64,000 bases of DNA from Torreya grandis (taxonomy: Eukaryota > Streptophyta > Pinopsida > Cupressales > Taxaceae): NCBI GenBank assembly GCA_037957365.1, contig JARHVA010000316.1, positions 5,402,501 to 5,466,500 on the forward strand, written 5' to 3'. Positions 36,265-46,721 of the stretch are shown piece by piece. The position numbers and the translations under genes were made by a program. The notes below the pieces were generated by a model. The model was not told where the DNA came from. It saw only the letters and a program-made list of their open reading frames with translations, and ran no database searches. Position 1 is the stretch's first letter. Each line of letters starts with the position of its first letter.

Positions 36265-39200
36265 GACGCTGAGCGGGCTCACAATTTGGTCTCTGAGTGT
36301 CAAAAAATTGAACTGTTGCAACTGCTTTCGTGAAGATATTTGCTAATTGTTCTTTAGTGTTGATATATTTCAATTCTACTACCTTCATCTACACTAAACC
36401 TCAGATAAAATCATGCTTTAAATCAAAATGTTATGTCTTGTTGTGATGGACTAGATTGTTGGCCAATTGAATAGCACTATTATTATCACAAAATATAACT
36501 ATGGGCTGAACTTGAATCTCTCCAATCTTTTCAAGAATTTTTCTAAGCCATAATGCTTGTGTCCCTGCTGAAGTGACTGTAACATACTCTGCTTCTGTAG
36601 AAGAAAGGGAAACTATACTTTGCCTCTTTGAGCTCTAAGTAATCAAATAAGAACCAAAAGAAAAACAATTCCCAGATGTTGACTTTCGGTCATCCAAACT
36701 ACCTCCCCAATCAGAATCACTAAAACCAACAAGATTGAACCTTTTAGAAGTATAGTAGTGAATACCAAAATCTAGAGTGCCTTTCACATACCTCAAAATT
36801 CTCTTGGATGCCTTCATATGTATTTCTGATGGCTCTATCATGTACCTTGAAATAAGTGAAACTGAATAAGCAATATCAAGTCTTGTGTTAGTTAGAAACA
36901 TTATACTTATGACAATACTTCTATAGGCTGTCTCATCAACTCTTTCAATACCATCATCTCTACACAACACAACTCCATGAGCAGCTAGAGTGGAGACTGG
37001 GTTACAATCAACCATATCAAGTTTCTTCAACATATCTTTAGCATACTTTGTTTGACAAATGAAAATTTTATTCTCCCCTTGATAAACCTCCATTCCTAAA
37101 AAATATTTCATAAGGCCTAAATCTTTCATCTCAAATTCATTCATCATGAAAACTTTGAATTCATCCTTCATCATAGAACTGTTACCCATATACAATAAGT
37201 CATCAACATACAAACTTACAATCATAATATCATTACCTCCTTGTTTTTAGTAAAGGGTAGGTTCACTCTTATTTCTTCAAAAGCTATTCTCTTGAACATA
37301 TCCATCAATCCTAGCAGACAATGCTTTTGGTGATTGTTTGAGGCCATACAAAGCCTTATTTAAATTGTAGACATGATTTTCTTGTTCTCGTACTTCAAAA
37401 CCTTGTGGTTGTTCCACATATACTTCTTCTTCTAAGTACCCATTCAAGAAGGCACTTTTCACATCCATATGATGGATGCTCCAATTCTTTTGAGTTGCTA
37501 ATGAAATCATCATTCTAATGGTCTCTTGTCTTGCTACTGGTGTAAATGTCTCTTCATAATCAATGCCATACTTTTGTGTGAAGCCTTTAGCAACTAATCT
37601 CACCTTATGCCTTTCAACACTTCCATCACTGTTACACTTAGTCTCGTAGACCTATTTGGTGCCAATATTCTTCTTGTCATGTGGAAACATTGTAAGCTCC
37701 CAAGTGTCATTCCTGTGAATAGAATCCATCTCTTCTTGCATTGCTTGCATCCAAACCCCATTAGTATATGCATCTCCAAAACATGATGGTTCAAAATCAG
37801 CCTTCGTAAGTAAAGCAGAATTTAGTGTCTCACCTCTTGGATTTTATTCATGTGCTTGATTTCAACTCCTTTGGTAAATGTCACTCAATCTTCTTACCTT
37901 CACTGCAGAACTAGGACTTGAATCTGGACATACACTTGGAATTGAACAACTAGATGAGGGGTTACTTGGTGGATATGTAGCACTTGGAATATAAATATTA
38001 GTGGGCTGCCCATGATCAATATCATCCATAATAACTTCATTTAAAATAGATTATGACTTCTCTATATTGCCTTTTAGATGACCATAAACTCCCTTTTCAT
38101 CAAAAATCACATCTCTTGACACAATAAGCTTATTAGTGAGAGGATTATATAACCTATAACCCTTACTTTCCTCACTATATGCAACAAAAATACATGACTC
38201 ACTTTTGGGATCTAACTTTTGCCTCTTTTGATCAGGAACATGAACATAGGCTAAGCAACAAAAAAACTTTTAAATAATTAACATTTGGCTTTTTTTCATA
38301 CCAGGCTTCATACGGAGTTATCTTGTCAAGTGCACTGGTGGGACTCCAAATGAGAATATATACTGTTGTAGCAACTACATCTCTTCCAAAAAAATTACTT
38401 AATCCCTTTGTTTGTAGCATGATTCATGCCATCTCCACCACTGTATGATTCTTCCTTTCAGCTACACCATTTTGTTGATGTGTGTATGCAGAGGTGAGTT
38501 GTCTTCTAATGCCATGGATATCATGATAACCTTGAAAGGCTTTTGAATAAAATTATCCTCCATGATCAGTCCTTAAGCATTTGATTTTGCACCCTTTATC
38601 ATTTTCTACAAGGGCTCTAAACCTCTTGAATGTCTTAAGAGCTTCACCTTTGGTCTTCAAAAATTAAACCTAACACTGTCATGAGTAATCATAAATAAAA
38701 GTAATGAAATATGATGACTTACCCAAACTCTTTGTCTACATAGGACCACAAACGTCTGAATGAACTAACTGGAGTGGATAATGGGCCCTCCATGCATTGC
38801 ATTTTATAAATTTCTCTCTTGCATATTTTCCTTTATCACATCCTTCACAAACTTCCTTGTTCTCTTCTACCTTAGGTAAACTAGAAACTAATGCTTTTGA
38901 TGTTATAATCTTCAAACTATGAAAATTTAAATGCCCATACCTGAGATGCCACAACCAACTTATATCCTCATATTCCATATTGACAAAGTTCTTGTTATTT
39001 TCACCAAACTTCAATAGAAACATCCTATTCCTTGTCATAGACACAACTGTTACCACCCTATTCCCTTGATTCTTATCATAAATTATACATTGTTGATCTT
39101 CAAATACAACTTTATAATTCTTCTCACATAATTTTCCAACACTCAAGAAACTATTTTTTAAATTTGGAGTGTAATAAATGACTTTAACACTCTTCATACC

Positions 39201-39465
39201 TTCTTTTGTATGGACTTCCATAACTCCTTTTGTAGTAACCTCAAATGATTTGTCATTGCTAAGTTTGATCTTGGATTTAAAACTTTTATCCATTACAGAA
39301 AAATGTCTTTCATTCCCTGAGATGTGGTTAGAACATCCTGAGTCTAAATACCAAACATCTTTAGAAATATTTTCAGCTTTGTCATATGATAAAAATAAAT
39401 TATTTGGAGGATTCTCATCACCTTCTTGAGCATAATGAACTCTTTTATCACTATTACCTTATTTT
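36265..39465 (-). pseudogene. Copia interior A: pol, broken
   Basis: From the right: the protease site reads YLDSGCSNHISGN, with DSG encoded at 39336-39344 (intact triad). 39293-38736 carries the GAG-pre-integrase zinc region (WHLRYGHLNFHSLKI ... CEGCDKGKYAREKF) and the first integrase Asp (LVHSDVCGPM). Integrase pieces lie in 38700-38100. RT is in 37603-37277 ([35 protein letters not shown]) and 37225-36635 with an intact YVDD near its start, then KSTSGNCFSFGS. RNase H follows in stop-broken pieces (36634-36270), ending in the EQLANIFTKA type block. Stops and frame changes separate the blocks. Confidence 0.92.
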
Positions 39466-40321
39466 AATCTACAATCATAATTAAATTGGCCATACCTATT
39501 ACAATGATAACATTGGATTTTTTTATATCAAATCAGCCTCTACCTCTTCCTCTGAAATGACCTCTTCTTCAAAAACCACCTCTGCCTCTATATCATCTTG
39601 AGTAATTTTGATTTTGACGTCTACCTTGGCCTTGATTAATTTTGATGCTACTATTGGCATCTGCATTCTTCAAGATTTGTAATTTAGAGGAAAAAGCTTT
39701 CTCATCACTTTCTCTAAATGAATCTCTCAATTTTTCTTCATGAGACATCAAAGATCCAAATAGATGATCAAATTGAAGGGTAGACAAATTCTTGCTTTCT
39801 TCTATGCTTATGGCAAAATGGTTCCACTTTGGTGTGAGAGTCCTCAACACCTTTTTGATCACAACCTCATTGTTCAAAATTTCACCAAGTGTAGTTGTCT
39901 TATTGACCACATGTTTTACTCTGACACAATATGTACTCACACTTTCAGCTTCTTACATCTTTAAATTCTCAAATTTTCTCTTCAATGTCTATAACTTGAC
40001 AACTTTGACTTGATCACTACCTTGGTAAGTTTCTTTTAGAGTCTTCCAAGTATTCTTTACTATCTTTGCTCCTACAATTCATAGAAATAGGCTCTTATCT
40101 AGAGGAATATGAAATAAGGCTTGAGCATTCTTCTTCTTAGCCTCTTTCTTAGCTATTTTATCATTTGATGTGAGGACATTTCAATCAGCTGGCTCTGCAT
40201 AACCTGATTCAATAATCTCTCACAAATATTTTTCTATCAAAAAAGTCATCATTTTGATACACCAATAATCATACTCATTTCCATCAAATTTTGGAATGGG
40301 TAAGGAGTTAGAATTTGACAT
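39466..40321 (-). pseudogene. Copia interior A: gag, broken
   Basis: The start MSNSNSLPIP is at 40321, followed by the FDGNEYDYW block of copia gag. The frame is broken around 40200-39960. 39940-39593 is open and carries VKHVVNKTTTLGEILNNEVV and LRTLTPKWNHFAISIEESKN. A zinc knuckle near 39470-39515 reads CYHCNRYGQFNYDC, so the metal-binding His of CX2CX4HX4C is replaced by Gln. Confidence 0.88.
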
Positions 40322-40394
40322 GATAATTTTTTTGGCAAAATTCCAACAACTAAATATTTAACCCAAAATAAAAGATACCTGCTCTGATACCAAA

Positions 40395-40807
40395 TGTAGA
40401 ATTTTTAAACAAAATTAAATCATAGCCAAATATATACAATATTCATAATACAAAAGAGATAAGAGTTGTAAAAATAAAAAATACTTTTCTTTAAATAATT
40501 GGAATCATTCTCCTCCTTCTTGAAAATAAAGATCAATTACAATGTATTAATAGAATTGCATGTGAACATGTTTTTCTAATTATTGAATAAAATATTTTAA
40601 ATTTATCTAAATAATTATTTGCATGTAATAGAAACTAAAACTAACTCTATTCTTTCTAAGGCTTTATTTTTTCTAAATAATATATTCACTAAAAATTAAC
40701 TAATTGTCTAAATTTAGCTCCAAAAAAAATGTTCATGCAAACTAAATTTACACTAATAGTCTAAAAATAGAATTGAGTGAACTGCACTTCAGCATCACTT
40801 TTCAACA
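40395..40807 (-). repeat. Copia-AB LTR2 (middle, shared)
   Basis: 413 bp. It serves as the 5' LTR of interior A, with a perfect primer binding site TGGTATCAGAGC on minus at 40381-40392, and as the 3' LTR of interior B, with the polypurine tract at 40808-40818. No host sequence or duplication flanks it on either side. Confidence 0.92.
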
Positions 40808-40818
40808 TACTCCCCCTT

Positions 40819-43800
40819 GATGTTGAGCGGGCTCACAAATTGATCTCTAAGTGTCAAAAAACTGATCTATTGCAACTACTTTCATGAAGATATCTACTAA
40901 TTGTTCTTTAGTGTTGATGTATTTCAATTCTACTACTTTCATCTGCACTGAATTTTAGATAAAATGATGCTTTAAATCAAAATGTTTTGTCCTACTATGA
41001 TGGACTGGATTCTTGGCCAATTTAATAGCACTAATATTATCACAAAAAGTAACTATGGGCTGAACTTGAATCTCTCCAATTTCTTCAAAAAAATGTCTAA
41101 GCATAATGGTTGTGTCCCTGCTGAAGTGACTGTAACATACTCTGCTTCTATAGAAGAAAGGGAAACTATACTTAGCTTTTTTGAGCTCCAAGTAATCAAA
41201 CCAGAACAAAAAGAAAAACAATTCCTAGATGTTGACTTTTAGTCATCCAAACCACCTCCCCAATCAAAATCAATAAAACCAACAAGATTGAACCTTTTAG
41301 AAGTATAGTAATGAATACCAAAATCTAGAGTGCCTTTCATATACCTCAATATTCTCATCGCTGCCTTCATATGTATTTCTAATCACTCTGTCATGTACCT
41401 GGAAATAAGTGAAATTAAATAAGCAATATCAGGTCTTGTGTGAGTTAAATAAATTAAAATTTTGACAATACTTCTATAGGTTGTCTCATCAACTCTTTCA
41501 GTACCATCATATCTACACAACACAACTCCATGAGCAACTAGAGTGGAGACTAGTTTACAATCAACCATATCAAGTTTCTTCAACATCTCTTTAGCATACT
41601 CATAACAAGTCATCAACATACAAACTTACAATCAAAATATCATTACCTTCTTGTTTGTATTAAAGGGTAGGTTCAATCTTACTTATTTGAAAGCTATTCT
41701 CTTGAAAATATCTATCAATCCTAGCATACCATGCTCTTGGTGCTTGTCTGAGGCCATACAAATCCTTCTTTAACTTGTAGACATGATTTTAATTTCCTTG
41801 CACTTCAAAACCTCGTGGCTGTTTCACATATACTTCTTCTTCTAAGTACCCATTCAAGAAGGCACTTTTCACATCCATCTGATGGATGCTCCAATTCTTT
41901 TGAGCTGCTAATGAAATCAGCATCCTAATGGTCTCTTGTCTTGCTACTAGTGCAAATGTCTATTCATAATCAATGTCATACTTTTGTGTGAAGCTTTTAG
42001 CAACTAATCTCGCCTTATGCCTTTCAACACTTCCATTACTGTTACACATCGTCTTGTAGACCCATTTGGTGCCAATCCTCTTCTTGTCATATGGAAGCTT
42101 TGTAAGCTCCCAAGTGTCATTCTTGTGAATAGAATCCATCTCTTCTTGCATTGCTTACATCCAAACCCCATTAGTATATGCATCTTCAAAACATGATGGT
42201 TCAAAATCAGCCTTGGTAAGTAAAGCAAAAATAAGTGTCTCACCTCTTGGATTTTCTTCATGTGCTTGATTTGAACTCCTTTGCTAAATGTCACTCAATC
42301 TTCTTACCTTTGTTGTAGAACTAGGACTTGAATCTGGACTTACACTTGAAATTAAACAACTAGATGAGGGGTTACTTGGTGGATTTGTAGTACTTGGAAT
42401 ATAAATATTAGTGGTCTACCCATGATCAATATCATCCACAATTACTTCATTTAAAATAGATTTTGACTTCTCCATATGGCCTTTTTGATGACCATAAACT
42501 CCCCCTTCATCAAAAATCACATCTCTTGACACAATAAGCTTATTAGTGAGAGGATTATATAACCTATAAGGCTTACTTTCCTCACTATATCCAACAAAAA
42601 TACATTGCTCACTTTTGAGATCTAATGTTTGCCTCTTTTGATCAGGAACATGAACATAAGCTAAGCAACCAAAAATATTGAAAAAATCAACATTTAGTTT
42701 TTTGTCATACCAGGCTTCATATGGAGTCATCCTGTCAAGTGCACTAGTGGGACTCTGATTGAGAATATATACTATTGTAGCAACTGCATCTCTCAAAAAG
42801 TAATTACTTAATCCTTTTGTTTGTAGCATGCTTCGTGCCATCTCCACCACTGTATGATTCTTCATTTGAAGTACACTATTTTTTTGAGGTGTGTATGCAG
42901 TGGTGAGTTGTTTTCTAATTCCCTGCATATCACAATAACCTTGAAATGCTTTTGAACAAAATTATTCTCCATGATCAGTGCTTAAGCATTTGATTTTTCA
43001 CCCTTTGTCATTTTCTACAAGGGATCTAAACCTCTTGAATGTCTCAATAGCTTCACCTTTGCTCTTAAAAAAATAAACCCAACACTATTGTGAGTAATCA
43101 TCAATAAAAGTAATGAAATATGATGACATACCCAAACTCTTTGTCTGCATAGGACCACAAATATTTGAATGAACTAACTATAGTGGATAATGGGCCCTCC
43201 AAGCATTCTATTTTGGAAATTTCTCTCTTGCATGTTTTCCTTTAGCACATCTTTAACAAACTTCCTTGTACTCTTCAACCTTAGTTAAAACAGAAACTAA
43301 TGCTTTTGATGTTAGAATCTTCAAACTATGAAAATTTTAAATGCCCATACCTAAGATGCCACAACAAACTTGTATCCTCATATGCCATATTGATAAGGTT
43401 CTTGTTATGATCACCAAACATCAATGCAAAAATCCTATTCTTTGTCATAGGCACAACTGTTACCACCCTATTTCCTTGATTCTTATCATAAATTATATAT
43501 TGTTGATTTTCAAATAAAAATTTATAAATTTTTTCACATAATTGTCCAACACTCAACAAATTATGCTTTAAATTTGGAGTGTAATATATGTCTTTAATAC
43601 TCTTCATACCTTCTTTTGTATGGACTTCCATAGCTCCTTTTGTAGTAACCTCCAATGATTTGTCATTACCAAGTTTGTTCTTGGATTTAAAACTTTTATC
43701 CATTACAAAAAAAAAGGTTTTCATTCCCTAACATGTGGTTAGAACATCCTAAATCTAAATACCAAACATCTTTAGAAATATTTTTAGCTTTGGCATATGA

Positions 43801-43870
43801 TAAAAATAAATTATCTGGAGAATTCTCATCACCATCTTGAGCATAATGAATGCTTTTACCATTATTACCT
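40819..43870 (-). pseudogene. Copia interior B: pol, broken
   Basis: Protease active site mutated: DLG instead of DSG at 43746-43754. 43724-43326 is the GAG-pre-integrase region (YTPNLKHNLLSVGQLCEK, LLWHLRYGHL). 42928-42416 holds the integrase C-terminal part (TAYTPQKNSVLQMKNHTVVE, FGCLAYVHVPDQKRQTLDLK). RT is in 42151-41383. Just after YVDDLL a deletion of roughly 150 bp relative to interior A (junction near 41606) joins directly to [14 protein letters not shown]. RNase H pieces follow in 41221-40955 (HSRTKHFDLKHHFI). Could not encode an active polyprotein. Confidence 0.92.
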
Positions 43871-44727
43871 TTTTTTAATCTACACTCATAATTAAAGTGG
43901 CCATACCTGTTACAAGATATTTTTTTATCAAATTGGCCTCTACCTCTTCCTCTAAAACCACCTATTCCTTGGTAACCACCTCTGCCTCTATTTCCTTTTG
44001 AGTAATTCTAATTTTGACCTCTACCTTGGCCTTGATTAATTTTGATTCTACTATTGGCATCTTCATTCTTTGTGATTTGTGATTTGGATGAAAAAGGTTT
44101 CTCATCACTTTCTCTAAATGAATCTCTCAATCTTTCTTTAGGAGACATCAAAGATCCAACTAGATTATCAAATTGAAGGGTAGACAAATTCTTGCTTTCT
44201 TCTATGATTATGGCAACATGGTTCCACCTTGGTGTGAGAGTCCTTAACACATTTTTGATCACAACCTTATTGTTCACAATTTCACCAAGTGTAGCCATCT
44301 TATTGGCCACATCTTTTACTCTGACATAATAGGTACTCACACTTTCAGCTTCTTGCATCTTTAAATTCTCAAATTCTCTCTTCAGTGTCTGTAACTTGAC
44401 AACTTTGACTTCATCACTACCTTGGTAAGCTTCTTTTAGATTTTTCGAAGTATTCTCTGCTATCTTTGCTCTTATAATTCACAAAAATACGCTCTTATCT
44501 AGACCTATTTGAATATGAAATAAAGCTTGAGCATTCTTCTTCTTAGCCTCCTTCTTAGCTATTTTATAATTTGTTGTGAGGGCATTCCAATCAGCTGGCT
44601 CTGCATAACTTGATTCAATAATCTCTCACAAATCTTTTCTTATCAAGAAAGTCATCATTTTGATATACCAATAATCATACTCATTTCCATCAAATTATGG
44701 AATGGGCAAGGAGTTAGTATTTGACAT
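43871..44727 (-). pseudogene. Copia interior B: gag, broken
   Basis: Start MSNTNSLPIP at 44727. Frame breaks follow; the open part 44358-44008 carries VKDVANKMATLGEIVNNKVV and LRTLTPRWNHVAIIIEESKN. The zinc knuckle region near 43900 lacks the first CX2C residues through a small deletion relative to the other copies. The primer binding site next to LTR3 (44787-44798) is degenerate, with three mismatches to TGGTATCAGAGC. Confidence 0.88.
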
Positions 44728-44800
44728 GATAAATTTTTTGGTAAAATTCTAACTACTAAATCTTTAACCTAAAATAAAAAATACTTGATCTAGTACCAAA

Positions 44801-45223
44801 TTTAAAAATTTTAAATAAAATTAAATCATAGCCAAATATATGAAATATTCATAATACAGAAGAGATAAGAGTTGCAAAAATAAAAAATACTTTTCTTCAA
44901 ATAATTGGAATCATTCTCCTCCTTCTTCTTCTTCTTGAAAATAAAGATCAATTACAATGTATTAATAAAATTGCATGTGAACATGATTTTATAATTATTG
45001 AATAAAATATTTTAAATTTGTCTAAATAATAATTTGCATGTAATAGCAACTAAAACTAACTCTAGTCTTTCTAAGGATTTATTTTTTCTAAAAAATATAT
45101 TAACTAAAAATTAACTAACTATCTAAATTTAGCTCCACAAAAAACTGTTCATGTAAACTAAATTTACACTAATAGTATAAAAATAGAACTCAGTGAACTG
45201 CACTTTAGCATCATTTTTTAACA
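44801..45223 (-). repeat. Copia-AB LTR3 (outer, right; 5' LTR)
   Basis: 423 bp, colinear with LTR1 and LTR2. The plus-strand left end has decayed from TGTAGAA to TTTAAAA. It ends TTTTTTAACA and is followed by ACAAT (45224-45228), the duplicated target. Confidence 0.92.
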
Positions 45224-45228
45224 ACAAT

Positions 45229-45854
45229 AATGGATTTCAAGTTTAGTTAATGAGGACAAATTCTGAAGACAGCTTGGCAAGCATGTCAATAGGTCACTGC
45301 CTATGCTAAACAATCACAACTTGCTAAGTTGACAGATGTTTGTCGGTAGATCCCTCAACTTGGTACCATCTAAATAGATCTCTCTCAAGGATGCTAGATT
45401 TTCAATATGATGAGGCAACTGTTCTAATTGCTCACATAGAGAAATGCTAAGATAATGGAGTTTTGTCATGTTCTCCAGAATGTCCAAGTTATCTAACGTT
45501 ATTGTGAGTTGCCGACACCTTGATAAATCTAGATATTCAAGGAGTGTCAATCACTTAAAAGAAAGTGGCACCATTCTCAACCTCTATCAAATATCCAACA
45601 CTAGATGCTGAAGGTTTGTCAAATCACCGAAACAGCCAAGTAGTGATGATAGCTTTTGACAATGTCTTAGTTCCAAGTGCTCAAGCAATTGGAGAAAGCA
45701 AAATTCTTTTGGGAGGCTCATCATTCCTAGCCATTCACCAAATGCTGTATCTACCCTTAAAATTTTTCAAATATTTCAAATGTCCTATTGACCTTGGAAA
45801 TCCTTTGAACTTTTTGCTGCAGGAAATAGCCAAGTCTCATAACTGTAAAGGAAC
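45229..45854 (-). pseudogene. TNL exon 4, first half: LRRs
   Basis: Starts at acceptor TTTTGCAG|GTTCC. Blocks in order: FPRSIGHLKYLKNF, EFCFLQLLEHLELRHCQKLS, FGDLTNLQHLVLDI, LLEYLDLSRCRQLTI, LHYLSISLCEQLEQLPHHIE, LREIYLDGTKLRDLPTNICQ, then CLQNLSSLTKLEIHYC up to the insertion. Stops interrupt at 45837-45839 and 45314-45316 and elsewhere, and a frame change lies near 45700. The LRR array would face ligand or guard partners in a working receptor. Confidence 0.87.
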
Positions 45855-45940
45855 CTGCAAAATTTTTGATTGAATTAACATAGGATAAATATACAATATT
45901 CAAGCACGAATTGAAAAGAACATGACAGAAATATATTTAC

Positions 45941-46201
45941 ATCCGCTTCACTGTCCCATAAATCCTATAAGCTTGAAGCGTGATATAGGTCTAAAATTTT
46001 TAATTTTTTGAATGAAAGCCATGACATAATTTTCTTGTGCTTGAAACCAAACCACTTAAGCCAGACAAGTTCACTTGATAGTTTACTAAAATCTTGATGA
46101 AAATGTCCACTACCAAGTAACATCTTTAAGCCAATCCCACGTAGTTTGAGGCTTAAAAATCCTTTGCTTGTGTTTACTATCATCTTCCCTTGTGACCAAT
46201 A
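45941..46201 (-). pseudogene. TNL exon 3, second part: LRR start
   Basis: Reads WSQGKMIVNTSKGFLSLKL, then SKLSSELVWLKWFGF and LSFKKLKILDLYHASSL, stop, DLWDSEAD, and a donor GAT|GTAAAT at 45940. The block LSSELVWLKW and the VL-L-DLW pattern are typical of the first LRRs in TNLs. The first part of this exon lies on the far side of copia-C; the TSD (CAATA plus strand) falls inside a codon, and the frame is the same on both sides. Confidence 0.84.
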
Positions 46202-46710
46202 TGTAGATTTTGAAACAACCCTTAAATAATCATAATAGAGAAAATGAATAGAAACAAGAACATATCCAAGTCATTTTCATCCTTTACCAAATATCAATAG
46301 ACATAACAAACACAAATCATATATTAAATGTGAAGAAGATAGAGTACCCTATTTTTTATTACTGTGTTGTATTCTAATTACAACATTACCAAAAAACAAA
46401 GATTTTTCATTCAATATACAATGATGTACAAAACCAATTATTAATAATAAGGAATGCTTGATTTAGGGGAGTTTAATAGGCTATTTGAACAACAATCTAA
46501 ACAAAGGTTTAAAAATAAAATTACGTGCATTTCAGTAGTCTAAGAATAGTTTCAAATATGCATGTATTATTCACTGTCCAAGAAAAATTGACGTAAAAAT
46601 AAAAGACTAATATTAATTATTAACTGAGTGTTTAAATTCAATTTGATGGCAAACTAATTATCTAAATCGTGCATAGAAGAGACTAGATGATCCAGCATAA
46701 GTTACCAACA
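46202..46710 (-). repeat. Copia-C 3' LTR (left copy)
   Basis: 509 bp, plus-strand ends TGTAGATTTTGAAACAAC ... GTTACCAACA. Colinear with 50585-51094 with scattered differences. Confidence 0.95.
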
Positions 46711-46721
46711 TACTCCCCCTT

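Larger units (their letters stand above)
35830..45223 (-). mobile_element. Copia-AB: three-LTR tandem copia element
   Basis: Structure LTR1 (35830-36253), interior A (36254-40394), LTR2 (40395-40807), interior B (40808-44800), LTR3 (44801-45223), all on the minus strand. Both interiors carry the full gag to RNase H order, and each LTR is followed inward by the same polypurine tract (AAGGGGGAGTA, at 36254-36264 and 40808-40818). Only the outermost edges are flanked by a short direct repeat: ACAAT at 35826-35830 and 45224-45228. The last T on the left is shared with the LTR's TG, so four bases are unambiguous. This implies one insertion, later expanded by recombination between LTRs, or insertion of a dimer. 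It interrupts the LRR exon of the TNL gene. Both interiors are full of stops. Confidence 0.93.

Noticed and set aside
45565..45873. 102-codon plus-strand ORF in the TNL region
   Set aside because: Antisense of the LRR exon; the minus strand gives clear leucine-rich repeats in the same interval.
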